This document shows, in pieces, positions 10,394 to 19,612 of a stretch of DNA of 64,000 nucleotides. Each line of letters begins with the position of its first letter. Within the stretch, counting starts at the first letter, position 1. The translations under genes were made by a program, and so were the position numbers. The notes under the pieces were generated by a model. It did no database searches and was not told the origin of the DNA. It saw nothing but the letters and a program-made list of their open reading frames with translations. Source of the DNA: Rhodobacteraceae bacterium UBA7436 (GTDB lineage Bacteria > Pseudomonadota > Alphaproteobacteria > Rhodobacterales > Rhodobacteraceae); NCBI GenBank assembly GCA_002478745.1, contig DLQI01000065.1:33685-97684 (forward strand), given 5' to 3'.

Positions 10394-10909
10394 ATGAATA
10401 CTTTGCGCAATTTGGCAGCCACAGCCGCTGTAACACTCACACTTGGTACCGCAGCTCAGGCCGCTAACATCGTTGAAATCGCATCAGGTGATGATCGTTT
10501 CACAACACTGGTTGCCGCCGTCTCCGCGGCGGGACTCGTCGAAACGCTTCAGGGGCCCGGTCCGTTCACTGTCTTCGCACCGCTCAACGATGCTTTCGCA
10601 GCATTGCCAGCAGGAACAGTGGAAACATTATTGAAACCTGAAAACAAAGGCGATCTTATAAACATCCTTTTGTATCATGTAGATGATCGCAATCTAACAG
10701 CCGAAGCGATCCCAACTGGGTCCAACTACTTCAAGCCGATCCTAGCCTCCGAGCGTTTGTGCATCACCAAAAGTGCAGAGGGCGTTACGATTGCTGATGG
10801 TACCGGAGAAATGGCAACGGTTGTGGTTGCAAACATCAAAGCTGACAACGGCGTGATCCACGTAATCGACAAAGTACTTCTGCCAGGCACACGTCCAGCT
10901 TGCCACTAA
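10394..10909 (+). CDS. secreted fasciclin (FAS1) domain protein
   Basis: A 171-aa exported protein. The signal peptide is MNTLRNLAATAAVTLTLGTAAQA, with AQA cleavage at about residue 23. One FAS1 domain follows: the H1 box is GPFTVFAPLNDAFAALPAGTVETLL and the H2 box VIHVIDKVLLP. FAS1 proteins act in adhesion or matrix contact in the periplasm or at the surface. The start at 10394 has GGAAGG upstream and gives a normal signal peptide. An ATG at 10370, also with a GAGG, would add eight residues (MKKWKVFT) and cannot be excluded. A terminator follows directly. Confidence 0.82.
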   Translation: MNTLRNLAATAAVTLTLGTAAQAANIVEIASGDDRFTTLVAAVSAAGLVETLQGPGPFTVFAPLNDAFAALPAGTVETLLKPENKGDLINILLYHVDDRNLTAEAIPTGSNYFKPILASERLCITKSAEGVTIADGTGEMATVVVANIKADNGVIHVIDKVLLPGTRPACH

Positions 10910-10930
10910 ACAAAACTTAATAACCATCAA

Positions 10931-10956
10931 AGGCCCCGCAATGCGGGGCCTTTTTC
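10931..10956 (+). terminator. intrinsic terminator after the fasciclin gene
   Basis: A perfect stem AGGCCCCGCA/TGCGGGGCCT with almost no loop, followed by TTTTT, 21 nt after the stop codon. Confidence 0.9.
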
Positions 10957-11020
10957 CATCTGCCCTTGAATATCATCCCCAAACACGCGATTTGTAAGAA
11001 GGATTAATGAGGAGCCGAAG

Positions 11021-12133
11021 ATGGGCCTACCAGTACGTGATCAACTAAAATATTGGGGCCTCACTGCTGCGATATTTTTTGTCCTGCTTTGGGTATTGGG
11101 GGACGTACTTCTGCCCTTCGTCCTAGGCGCTGCTGTTGCCTATTTCCTTGATCCCGTTGCAGACCGTCTTGAAGCCCTTGGTGCCAGCCGTGTTTTGGCA
11201 ACAGCCACTATCACCCTGACTGCGGTTTTCATCTTTGTTCTGGTTGCTTTGTTGGTAATCCCAACCCTCATTCACCAAACCACATCTCTTTTTGCCAGCG
11301 CTCCGCAATATGCGACCGACCTAGGGATGATGCTCACGGAACGCTTTCCTGCATTGCTCGACGAAACATCGCCTCTTAGCCAAACCCTGTACAGTGTCGG
11401 GGAGACGATCAAAAGCAGAGGTGGCACATTGCTGAATACGGCCCTCAGCTCAGCAGCATCTTTGATCAGCATCATTACACTGTTCGTCATCGTACCTGTA
11501 GTGTCGGTCTATTTATTATTAGATTGGGACAACATGATCGCCCGTATCGATGAACTGATGCCCCGCGACCACGCGCCCATCATTCGCACACTTGCCAAAC
11601 AAATCGACCAAACCCTAGCCGCATTCATTCGCGGCATGGGCACCGTTTGCCTGATCCTTGGAACATACTACGCTTTTGCGTTGATGATCGTCGGCTTGCA
11701 ATTTGGTCTGGTCGTAGGCTTTATCGCAGGTCTAATTACCTTCATTCCATACCTTGGCTCACTTATAGGCGGCGTATTAGCCATCGGCCTTGCCCTGTTC
11801 CAATTCTGGAACGGTGTTGAGGTCACAACAGATGGCGTCATCACATATTCAACTGATTGGATGCGCATTGGCCTTGTCGCGATCGTCTTTGTTATTGGAC
11901 AAGTAATCGAGGGCAACTATCTGACCCCGAAACTTGTCGGCAACAGCGTTGGCCTGCATCCTGTTTGGTTACTTTTGTCTTTGTCAGTGTTCGGAACAGT
12001 CTTTGGTTTCGTAGGTCTACTTGTCGCCGTGCCTTTGGCAGCTGCAATTGGTGTAATCATCCGCTTTGCAATAGGACAGTACAACACCAGCCTGCTTTAC
12101 AAAGGGCACAGCCGAGAGTCCGACGACGCATGA
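11021..12133 (+). CDS. AI-2E/PerM-family membrane permease
   Basis: A 370-aa polytopic inner-membrane protein of the AI-2 exporter-like/PerM family. The N-terminal helix pair includes LLPFVLGAAVAYFLDPVADRLEALGASR, the family signature near residue 35. A soluble, helical segment covers about residues 90-150, and about six TM segments follow, with the late GLITFIPYLGSLIGG and VGNSVGLHPVWLLLSL motifs. The ATG follows GAGGAG. Members include Na+(Li+)/H+ antiporters as well as AI-2 exporters, so transport of AI-2 is not implied. The stop overlaps the hdaA start by 4 nt (ATGA), a linkage frequent in alphaproteobacteria. Confidence 0.88.
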   Translation: MGLPVRDQLKYWGLTAAIFFVLLWVLGDVLLPFVLGAAVAYFLDPVADRLEALGASRVLATATITLTAVFIFVLVALLVIPTLIHQTTSLFASAPQYATDLGMMLTERFPALLDETSPLSQTLYSVGETIKSRGGTLLNTALSSAASLISIITLFVIVPVVSVYLLLDWDNMIARIDELMPRDHAPIIRTLAKQIDQTLAAFIRGMGTVCLILGTYYAFALMIVGLQFGLVVGFIAGLITFIPYLGSLIGGVLAIGLALFQFWNGVEVTTDGVITYSTDWMRIGLVAIVFVIGQVIEGNYLTPKLVGNSVGLHPVWLLLSLSVFGTVFGFVGLLVAVPLAAAIGVIIRFAIGQYNTSLLYKGHSRESDDA

Positions 12134-12801
12134 ACCAGCAACTTAGTTTTGATTTACCCGTTGTGCCGGCCCTCGGGCGCGACGACTTCATGATTGCGCC
12201 CAGTAATGCATTGGCAGTCGCGATGATGGAAACCTCCCAAAACTGGGAAGGGGGAAAACTCATTTTATGTGGTCCCGAAGGTTCAGGCAAAACTCACCTG
12301 TCTCACGTCTGGGCAGGCACGCACGATGGGCAAATTGTCTCCGCTATGAATCTTTCAGATGCTGATATTCCAACCCTTGCGCAAGCGGCTGTTGTCGTTG
12401 AGGACGTCCCAAACATAGCTGCAAACTCCGACGCTCAAACCGCGTTGTTTCACCTACACAACTTGATGCGCATGAACCAGAACCCCTTGTTGATGACCGG
12501 CACTGGCACACCGAACCACTGGGGCCTTAACCTTCCAGACCTTCAGAGCCGCATAGACGCAGCAGGCGTTGCGACCCTTGAAGCACCTGACGATACTCTT
12601 TTGGGTGCGGTAATTGCCAAACAATTTAGTGACCGCCAGCTTATGCCTCGTCCTGATGTGATCCCATTTTTGGTCCTTCGCATTGATCGCTCGTTTGCAG
12701 CAGCACGGGAGGTTGTTTGCGCGATGGATGGCCATAGCCTTGCACGCCACAAACCGTTGACACGCGCACTAGCCTCTCAAGTGCTGGACAACTTGGGATA
12801 A
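12130..12801 (+). CDS. hdaA: DnaA-related regulator HdaA
   Basis: A 223-aa AAA+ protein of the Hda group. Walker A is GPEGSGKTHLSHVWA (about residues 45-59). A weak Walker B follows (AAVVVEDV), with sensor-like DLQSRIDAA, and the protein ends in an AAA+ lid lacking the DnaA DNA-binding domain. The N-terminus MNQQLSFDLP contains the QLSFDLP-type clamp-binding motif used by Hda to contact the DNA polymerase beta-clamp. Its role is regulatory inactivation of DnaA by stimulating ATP hydrolysis after replication starts. The start overlaps the permease stop as ATGA; ppk follows 52 nt later. Confidence 0.88.
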   Translation: MNQQLSFDLPVVPALGRDDFMIAPSNALAVAMMETSQNWEGGKLILCGPEGSGKTHLSHVWAGTHDGQIVSAMNLSDADIPTLAQAAVVVEDVPNIAANSDAQTALFHLHNLMRMNQNPLLMTGTGTPNHWGLNLPDLQSRIDAAGVATLEAPDDTLLGAVIAKQFSDRQLMPRPDVIPFLVLRIDRSFAAAREVVCAMDGHSLARHKPLTRALASQVLDNLG

Positions 12802-12853
12802 ACCGCGCAATAATCGCCACTTAGACGTCATAGTTGAGTGCTACCAAAATCCT

Positions 12854-15043
12854 ATGTCACACGCTGATTTCCTTAAAGCGCCCTTTGATGCGCCAACGCA
12901 CCTCCCTGATTTGGATTCATCCAGCGCAGATAGGTTCTATAATCGTGAACTAAGCTGGCTTGGTTTCAATTGGCGCGTTCTTCAAGAAGCCGAAAACCAA
13001 CGTGTCCCACTGCTCGAACGGCTTCGCTTTCTTTCAATCAGTGCAGATAACCTAGACGAATTTTACACCGTTCGCGTCGCAGGTCTGCGTGAATTGGCGC
13101 GCGCAGGTAACGTGACACCAGGCATTGACGGGCTGTCCCCTGCTGAACAATTGAAACTGATCGACGAAAACGCGCGTGATCTGATGTACACGCAACAACG
13201 CGTTCTTGGTGAGTTGCACAAAGAGATGGAAGCGCAGGACATTACGATCCTGCAACTTGACGATTTAACCGATGATGACCGCGTATTTCTACAGGATTTC
13301 TTCGTAAGCCAAGTGTTCGCCGTGCTCTCGCCTTTGGCGATTGATCCGGCTCATCCCTTCCCATTCATCCCAAACACGGGCTATGCGCTGGCGCTACAAC
13401 TGCAACGCAAACGTGACAAACGTAACTTGCAGGCCCTATTGCCAATCCCGGCACAGATCGACCGTTTCATTTCAATACCCAGCGCCAAAGGTCACAGATT
13501 TTTACCGCTTGAAGCACTGCTCGTCCTTAATATCTCCGGCCTGTTCCCAGGATATGAACTCAAAGGTCACTTTGAATTCCGCGTCCTAAGGGACAGCGAT
13601 CTAGAGGTAGAAGACGAAGCCGAAGATTTGGTGCGCGAGTTTGAAGTCGCGCTGAAACGCCGCAAACGCGGTCAGGTTGTTCGGATAAACATTTCGACTG
13701 GTGCGCCGCAAAAGCTCAAATCCGTCGTTATGGCCGAACTGGGCGTGGGCGACGAAGAGCTGATCGAGATCGACGGCATGATTGGCGTCGATGACCTAAG
13801 CGAATTGGTGCTAGACGAACGCCCCGATCTTTTATGGCCCTCTTTCAAGCCACGCGTGCCTGAGCGGGTAACCGATTTTGAGGGCGACATGTTCGCCGCT
13901 ATTCGTCAAAAAGACATGCTTCTGCATCACCCTTACGAAACCTTTGATATGGTTGTTCGTTTCTTGCAGCAGGCTGCACGTGATCCAAATGTAGTTGCGA
14001 TCAAGCAAACGCTTTACCGCACATCCAAGCGGTCCCCGATTGTCGAAGCGCTGTGTGAAGCCGCCGAAGATGGCAAGTCTGTCACCGCATTGGTTGAGCT
14101 AAAGGCGCGCTTTGACGAGGCCGCTAATATTCGCCAATCACGCCGTTTGGAGCGCGCAGGTGCGCATGTTGTATACGGATTTATCGATTTAAAAACCCAT
14201 GCAAAGATTAGCACTGTTGTGCGCCGTGAAGGCAGTGAACTGGTAACTTATACCCACTACGGCACCGGCAACTATCACCCGATCACCGCACGTATTTACA
14301 CCGACCTATCGCTCTTTACATGCGACGCAAAATTGGGCCGCGACGCGACAAAGGTATTTAACTATCTGTCAGGTTATGCCCCACCCGAAAACCTTAGCAA
14401 TCTTGCGATCTCGCCTGCAAACCTAAAGACCCGCCTGCTCGAAATGATCGCAGCAGAGGCGGAACACGCGCGTGCTGGCCAGCCTGCTGAGATCTGGGCA
14501 AAAATGAATAGCCTTATTGAAAAGGAAATCATTGATGCTCTGTATGCAGCCTCCCAAGACGGCGTGAAAATCAGCCTTGTTGTGCGTGGTATCTGTGGTT
14601 TGCGTCCGGGCATCAAAGGTCTCTCCGAGAACATTCGTGTTAAATCAATCGTCGGACGTTTTCTTGAGCATTCGCGCATTGTTTGCTTTGGCAACGGCCA
14701 CGGCCTACCCCACAAAAAAGCAAAGGTGTTCATATCCTCTGCCGACTGGATGAGCCGCAATTTGAACCGCCGTGTGGAAACATTGGTCGAAATAACAAAT
14801 GGCACAGTTAAGGCGCAAATCGTGTCCCAAATCATGGCCGCAAATCTCGCAGACGTGACCCAAAGTTGGGTTATGGCACCTGATGGCACATTTAATCGAC
14901 CTCCCGTTGATGAAGGCACCTTTGAATTTAATTGCCATCGCTTCTTTATGGAGAACCCATCACTGTCAGGACGTGGATCTGCGGGTGCATCCGATGTTCC
15001 AAAATTGACCCATACGAAGAACGAACCACCAAAGCCCAATTGA
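12854..15043 (+). CDS. ppk1: polyphosphate kinase 1
   Basis: A 729-aa PPK1 that makes inorganic polyphosphate from ATP. The N domain has FYNRELSWLGFNWRVLQEA. The catalytic C1 domain has DEAANIRQSRRLERAGAHVVYGFIDLKTHAKI, and HYGTGNYH contains the region of the phosphorylated His. The C2 domain has KISLVVRGICGLRPGIKGLSENI and ADWMSRNLNRRVE. Length and domain order are normal for the family. The gene is followed after 69 nt by ppx and preceded by hdaA, so synthesis and degradation of polyphosphate and control of replication initiation are encoded side by side. Confidence 0.96.
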   Translation: MSHADFLKAPFDAPTHLPDLDSSSADRFYNRELSWLGFNWRVLQEAENQRVPLLERLRFLSISADNLDEFYTVRVAGLRELARAGNVTPGIDGLSPAEQLKLIDENARDLMYTQQRVLGELHKEMEAQDITILQLDDLTDDDRVFLQDFFVSQVFAVLSPLAIDPAHPFPFIPNTGYALALQLQRKRDKRNLQALLPIPAQIDRFISIPSAKGHRFLPLEALLVLNISGLFPGYELKGHFEFRVLRDSDLEVEDEAEDLVREFEVALKRRKRGQVVRINISTGAPQKLKSVVMAELGVGDEELIEIDGMIGVDDLSELVLDERPDLLWPSFKPRVPERVTDFEGDMFAAIRQKDMLLHHPYETFDMVVRFLQQAARDPNVVAIKQTLYRTSKRSPIVEALCEAAEDGKSVTALVELKARFDEAANIRQSRRLERAGAHVVYGFIDLKTHAKISTVVRREGSELVTYTHYGTGNYHPITARIYTDLSLFTCDAKLGRDATKVFNYLSGYAPPENLSNLAISPANLKTRLLEMIAAEAEHARAGQPAEIWAKMNSLIEKEIIDALYAASQDGVKISLVVRGICGLRPGIKGLSENIRVKSIVGRFLEHSRIVCFGNGHGLPHKKAKVFISSADWMSRNLNRRVETLVEITNGTVKAQIVSQIMAANLADVTQSWVMAPDGTFNRPPVDEGTFEFNCHRFFMENPSLSGRGSAGASDVPKLTHTKNEPPKPN

Positions 15044-15112
15044 TTTCTAACTTTATCGCGCTTAACCGAACGGCGCACAATTGATTGCACATCCTGATAG
15101 GGAAAACCGGAC

Positions 15113-16654
15113 GTGAAAACAGAAACCTCTGCTGACGAAACGGGCTCATTCGGCCTTTCCCTTTTTGATGATCCCAGTACGCGCGCCCTATCACGCGTTG
15201 GTGTTGTGGATGTTGGATCAAATTCGGTCCGCATGGTTGTTTTTGATGGCGCGGCACGTAGTCCCGCATACTTTTATAACGAAAAAATCATGTGTGCCTT
15301 AGGCGCTGGCGTATCTGAAACGGGCAACTTAAATCCTAAGGGCCGTGACCGTGCGCTGGCCGCAATGATCCGGTTCAAACATCTTGCTGATGGAATGGGC
15401 CTGTCTGAACTAACTGTTGTTGCAACAGCTGCGGTGCGTGACGCCCAAGACGGTCCAGCATTCTGTGCTGATGTCTTGCAACATACTGGCCTGCGCATCT
15501 GGGTTATTGATGGCAAAGAAGAGGCTCGACTTTCAGCACAAGGCGTGCTGCTTGGTTGGCCTGGTGCCTATGGTCTGATTTGCGATATTGGCGGTTCTTC
15601 GATGGAATTGGCTGAGATCTCAGAAGGGCGCGTTGGCAAACGTGTAACATCCAACCTAGGCCCGTTGAAGCTTCAGGGACTTAGTGGTGGGCACAAAGGA
15701 CGCAAGGCACACATCAAAGAAACCGTGGCGAGCCTTGTTGAACAAATGGGCGCACAACGTGATCGCCTTTTCTTAGTTGGCGGAAGCTGGCGCGCGATTG
15801 CGCGCATCGATATGCACCGTCGCGGCTATCCGCTACATGTTTTGCACGAATACCGGATGACCCCGGCTCATGTGTCCCGCACCGCAAAATACATTGCTGA
15901 GGCTGACATCGAAGAGTTGCGCAGCGCTTGCGGCATATCATCCGCCCGCATGATCTTGGTTCCCCTGGCAGCCATGGTCCTCAAGCAGCTCGTCAAAGCG
16001 TTCAAGCCCACAGATATCGCCATCAGCAGCTATGGTATCCGCGAAGGGCTGCTTTATGAGCAAATGCCCCAAAGATTGCGTGACCGCGATCCATTGATTG
16101 AGGCATCACGTTTCGCCGAAAACAAAGACGCCCGCATGCCCGGATTTGGGAAATCTCTTTATGATTTCGTTTTACCGCTGTTCAAATCAGCCCCCGAAAC
16201 GCGCAAACGCTTGATCAAAGCGGCCTGCATGTTGCACGACGTCAGTTGGCGTGCACATCCAGATTACCGCGCAGAGGTCTGTTTTGATAATGCGACCCGC
16301 GCCAATCTTGGCGGCCTGAACCACCATGAACGTATCTTCCTTGGCCTGGCGTTACTACACCGCTACTCCAACAGCCGCGAAGGCACACGGTTCGAAGAGC
16401 TGTACACACTGGTTGACGAAAAGACCCAGTTAGAGGCTGAGGTTCTGGGCAAAGCCATGCGTTTTGGTGCCATGCTTTGGATGGAGAAAGGCGCCGAACG
16501 AGCAACTTTCAAATGGTATCCTAAGAAGCGGATCTTGGAACTGCGCATGACGCGTGATGCGATGCCACTGTTTGGCGAGGTAGCAGAGGCACGTTTGAAA
16601 TCGCTTGCCTCTTCACTGCAAGCCGAACTGGTTGTCAAAACCCGCAAGGATTAA
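15113..16654 (+). CDS. ppx: exopolyphosphatase / Ppx-GppA phosphatase
   Basis: A 513-aa enzyme of the actin-like Ppx/GppA family, which hydrolyses polyphosphate or pppGpp. Domain I has GVVDVGSNSVRMVVFDG at about residues 28-44. The catalytic-loop region is VATAAVRDAQDG and the second phosphate loop CDIGGSSMELAEI. The C-terminal HD-like helical part starts at about residue 320 (MLHDVSWRAHPDYRA). It starts at GTG 15113 with a GGGAAAACCGG stretch upstream; no better ATG is available. Its place behind ppk supports a role in polyphosphate turnover. Confidence 0.93.
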   Translation: MKTETSADETGSFGLSLFDDPSTRALSRVGVVDVGSNSVRMVVFDGAARSPAYFYNEKIMCALGAGVSETGNLNPKGRDRALAAMIRFKHLADGMGLSELTVVATAAVRDAQDGPAFCADVLQHTGLRIWVIDGKEEARLSAQGVLLGWPGAYGLICDIGGSSMELAEISEGRVGKRVTSNLGPLKLQGLSGGHKGRKAHIKETVASLVEQMGAQRDRLFLVGGSWRAIARIDMHRRGYPLHVLHEYRMTPAHVSRTAKYIAEADIEELRSACGISSARMILVPLAAMVLKQLVKAFKPTDIAISSYGIREGLLYEQMPQRLRDRDPLIEASRFAENKDARMPGFGKSLYDFVLPLFKSAPETRKRLIKAACMLHDVSWRAHPDYRAEVCFDNATRANLGGLNHHERIFLGLALLHRYSNSREGTRFEELYTLVDEKTQLEAEVLGKAMRFGAMLWMEKGAERATFKWYPKKRILELRMTRDAMPLFGEVAEARLKSLASSLQAELVVKTRKD

Positions 16655-16661
16655 TCGCGCT

Positions 16662-17687
16662 TTAAACGTCGATATCCAAAGTTACCGGAAAATGGTCTGA
16701 CGCCGTAACCAGCGCATCGCGCAGTTCTGCCGTATCCCAACATTTCGGATCATCCAACGGATGCCATATGCGCCATGATGCATTGCGTTTTTCAAGATCG
16801 GGCGATACCATGATGTAGTCTAACAAAGCCTGCAAAAACCGTTTGTGGTGTTTAACAAAGAACCGCGATGTTGTTGGCGTAGCTGCCAAGCGGCGCGACA
16901 ACGCAATCTGTGCATGCGGTTCAATCAGCTTTGGTATGCCTTTGTCCCCCAACAGTACTTCGACTGAGGAGCGACCAAACAGATGTTCGTATTCGTCCAA
17001 TCCTGGGCCATCGTTCATATCACCCATAACAACCAAAGGCGTGCCCTGATCTAAATGATCAGTGATCCTTTGACGTAACCAAATCGCCTGCGCCAATTGT
17101 TTGCGGCGATTGGCAATGGAAAAGCGCATGACTTCATCGCGATTGCGTGCACCATGGGCGGCCTTTGATTTCAAGTGTGCACCGATAAGATGCAGATCAA
17201 ATCCAGCCTTAGTCTTAATGGCCAATTCCAAAGGTGGCTTTGAAAAAGTAACCAAATCCTCGACATTATCGACGTCCAAATCAATGCGAAACGCACCATC
17301 AAAACGCGGTGCATTGCGACCTCCTCCTTCGCCCAAATCATCGCCCTTGGGATCATGGCGTACAGTCATTGCGTCCGGATCATACAACATCGCAATCTCT
17401 TGCTGCGTGTCATTCGCGAAACCAATGGCGGCTTTGCGGGCCCGCAATCCAAACCGCGCAGCAAACGTTTCAAGCGCCAAAGCGGCATCGCGACGTTTGC
17501 CTTGGTCCGGTGCCTCGATAATCATGACGGCATCCGCGTCCATCGCCTTAAAGACTACGCCCAAGGCATCGGTTTGTTCCTTGCGTGTCACCTTGTGCCG
17601 AGAGGACCAACCATCGTCATTCAAAGGTACCCCGTCGTTGTCGAACAAACGGTCCATCCATTCGATATTATATGTTGCAATGCGCAT
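16662..17687 (-). CDS. endonuclease/exonuclease/phosphatase family protein
   Basis: A 341-aa protein of the EEP (DNase I-like) superfamily. It starts MRIATYNIEWMDRLF, which has the metal-binding Asn and typical beta-strand; VIGAHLKSK lies in the middle, GDMNDGPG is the metal/catalytic motif near residue 220, and SDHFPVTLDIDV forms the closing SDH motif. No signal peptide is present. The phosphodiester or phosphoester substrate cannot be told. Its ATG shares one base with the stop of the TerB-DnaJ gene (TAATG), so it is the last gene of a tightly coupled four-gene run. Confidence 0.85.
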   Translation of the reverse strand: MRIATYNIEWMDRLFDNDGVPLNDDGWSSRHKVTRKEQTDALGVVFKAMDADAVMIIEAPDQGKRRDAALALETFAARFGLRARKAAIGFANDTQQEIAMLYDPDAMTVRHDPKGDDLGEGGGRNAPRFDGAFRIDLDVDNVEDLVTFSKPPLELAIKTKAGFDLHLIGAHLKSKAAHGARNRDEVMRFSIANRRKQLAQAIWLRQRITDHLDQGTPLVVMGDMNDGPGLDEYEHLFGRSSVEVLLGDKGIPKLIEPHAQIALSRRLAATPTTSRFFVKHHKRFLQALLDYIMVSPDLEKRNASWRIWHPLDDPKCWDTAELRDALVTASDHFPVTLDIDV

Positions 17688-18367
17688 TATGCGTGTTCTT
17701 TTCTAATGTCATCCCAAGCGCGGTTGATATCGATCATACGTTTCTCCGCCAACAATACGGCCTCTTCAGGGATGCCGCGTGCAACCATCGCATCGGGGTG
17801 ATTGTCACGTACAAGCTGTCGCCATACTTTGCGCATGTCTTCAAATGACATGTCTGGATTCAGCCCCAATACAGCATAAGGATCTTGTTCCGCGTCAGGC
17901 ACAAAACGTGCTCTTAAGGCTCTGAATTCGCCCGCCGAAACTTCGAAAATCTCAGCCACACGTTCTAAAAAAGCATTCTCGTTCGGGTGATAAAATCCAT
18001 CTGCCATCGCAATATGGAATAAACCTTCCATCAAATCCTTTAGCGTGTGCGGATCTTCATGGAACATCGTATGAATACGGGTCGCATAGGTTTCAAAACC
18101 TGCAACATCTGTGCGTGCCAAATTGAAAACACGGGCGGCCCCAGCTTCGTCTTGGCGAGCAATATCAAACACTTCACGAAAGGCCGTGACCTCATCACGT
18201 GTGACATGCCCATCCGCTTTTGCCATTTTTGCACCCAATGCAATCACAGCAATCGCAAATGCGACTGAGCGTTCGGGCGGGCTACGCAGTTTGTCAAAAA
18301 CCGACCACAAGGTCTCCCCAGAAGTGAGGGCAGCAAGAGCTTCAGCGATACGGGACCATATAGACAT
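17687..18367 (-). CDS. TerB-like / DnaJ domain co-chaperone
   Basis: A 226-aa protein. Residues about 30-140 form a TerB-like helical domain (AIAVIALGAKMAKADGHVTRDEVTAFREVF, with a repeated ADG..PNE pattern). The last 65 residues form a J domain with the HPD motif (RQLVRDNHPDAM), here at the C-terminus as in DjlA. Unlike E. coli DjlA there is no clear N-terminal TM anchor. It probably stimulates DnaK ATPase toward specific clients. It lies 10 nt after the GNAT gene and overlaps the next gene by one base. Confidence 0.88.
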   Translation of the reverse strand: MSIWSRIAEALAALTSGETLWSVFDKLRSPPERSVAFAIAVIALGAKMAKADGHVTRDEVTAFREVFDIARQDEAGAARVFNLARTDVAGFETYATRIHTMFHEDPHTLKDLMEGLFHIAMADGFYHPNENAFLERVAEIFEVSAGEFRALRARFVPDAEQDPYAVLGLNPDMSFEDMRKVWRQLVRDNHPDAMVARGIPEEAVLLAEKRMIDINRAWDDIRKEHA

Positions 18368-18376
18368 AGCGTCACC

Positions 18377-18877
18377 CTATCCTTTGCGTTCAGAAGTGTC
18401 AGTGGGCGTTTCTAGAATTAAGTGCATTAATATCAAATCATGCCAGACAGCATTTTTACGACCAACTTCAGGCAAGTGGCCGGCCTGCGTGAATCCACAT
18501 TTTTCATGAAACGCAACGGCGTTGGCATTCCCGCCACTAATGGCCCCGATCATCACATGATGGCCAAGCGTCATGGCAGCACTCACAAGGGCATCCATCA
18601 ACGCCCGCCCCAATCCTTTGCCCTGCACAAGGTAGATTGAGTGCTCGACTGTATGCGCATACCCTGGACCGCCACGAAACGCCCCAAACAACGCAAAACC
18701 CTCAAACACGCCCTCTTGCTCACAGATAAAGACACTCCGCCCAGGATCCATGATCATAGCTTCAACGTCACTGCATACTTTCAGCTCAGTGGTAAAGGTA
18801 ACGGCTGTCTCACGAATTAAATCGTTCCATAGCGCGGTGATCGAGTGCGCATCAGCAATAACGGCAGAACGGATCAC
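18377..18877 (-). CDS. GNAT N-acetyltransferase, phosphinothricin-acetyltransferase-like
   Basis: A 166-aa GNAT protein. The acetyl-CoA loop is QGKGLGRALMDAL at about residues 88-100 (Q-x-x-G-x-G/A), preceded by EHSIYLV (beta-4). AISGGNANAVAFHEKCGFTQAGHLPEVGRK is the pattern typical of the phosphinothricin/methionine-sulfoximine acetyltransferase group. The start overlaps the VOC-gene stop by 4 nt. Natural substrates of this group are often amino-acid analogues; the actual substrate here is unknown. Confidence 0.85.
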   Translation of the reverse strand: MIRSAVIADAHSITALWNDLIRETAVTFTTELKVCSDVEAMIMDPGRSVFICEQEGVFEGFALFGAFRGGPGYAHTVEHSIYLVQGKGLGRALMDALVSAAMTLGHHVMIGAISGGNANAVAFHEKCGFTQAGHLPEVGRKNAVWHDLILMHLILETPTDTSERKG

Positions 18878-19482
18878 AACCGTCGTATCCCATGCGGCGT
18901 ATCAAATTCTGCCATCAACTCTTGGGGTCCAACCTCAAACACAACACGAACGTCCGTCAGCGCCTTTTTCACCGCAGTCTCCAACTCTTTTGCCTGTGGG
19001 TGCGCGATAACAAGACGACGCAAACGGCAACCCGAGGGCGGCAACATCTCAGCGGGATGCATCGCTGTCTGCCATTGGATCAACGCAGGGCATTGATTGT
19101 CGAAGGGTAAAACCCCGCTGGCAGGAACAACCATCTGCCAGCGCAAATCACCGCGCTGCAATGCGACTGCTTCACCAATGCCTTCTGGTAACAAAGCCAT
19201 TTCATCATCAAGCGCCTCACTGCGGCATATCCAATTGCTCAGGCGCGGATTGCCTGAAAACCGGTCAAGATCAAACCACCTTGGGCGGTCAGGATTAGGA
19301 GCATCAGGATTGATCGCAATCGCTTCCAAATACAAACCATCGGCCAATCCCATCAGCTTATTATGCGTATGAAAAACAGCGTGTTCGCCACCCGGTCGCA
19401 TCGAAATCCCCAAGGCCTCCTCGACGTAGGACTGAGCCTGTTCAAGTGTCTCGCCGGACACCGCCAAATGATCTAGCAGCAT
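18874..19482 (-). CDS. VOC / glyoxalase-like domain protein
   Basis: A 202-aa cytosolic protein whose N-terminus MLLDHLAVSGETLEQAQSYVEEALGI, followed by GGEHAVFHTHNKLMGLADGLYLEAIAI, fits the glyoxalase-like (PF13468-type) version of the VOC fold. Putative metal ligands are the early His and the Glu in YLEAIAI. The second half is less conserved. It is the first gene of the VOC-GNAT-DnaJ-EEP run, with an ATGA overlap to the GNAT gene. The substrate is unknown. Confidence 0.8.
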   Translation of the reverse strand: MLLDHLAVSGETLEQAQSYVEEALGISMRPGGEHAVFHTHNKLMGLADGLYLEAIAINPDAPNPDRPRWFDLDRFSGNPRLSNWICRSEALDDEMALLPEGIGEAVALQRGDLRWQMVVPASGVLPFDNQCPALIQWQTAMHPAEMLPPSGCRLRRLVIAHPQAKELETAVKKALTDVRVVFEVGPQELMAEFDTPHGIRRL

Positions 19483-19612
19483 GGGATCGCCTCATTACTA
19501 TGCATTGCGAAAATAATCCAAAAATTAAGAGTAGTTTTGCAGGAATTTACATTGATTTCGAGGGGCAAAATCTTATTTGCCTTATAATACCTGACAATTT
19601 TGGAGCGATTTA

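Noticed and set aside
14374..15234. 286-aa minus-strand frame opposite ppk and ppx
   Set aside because: Fully antisense to two clear enzymes; no motif, and composition is rich in Arg, Ser and Pro as expected of a complement reading.
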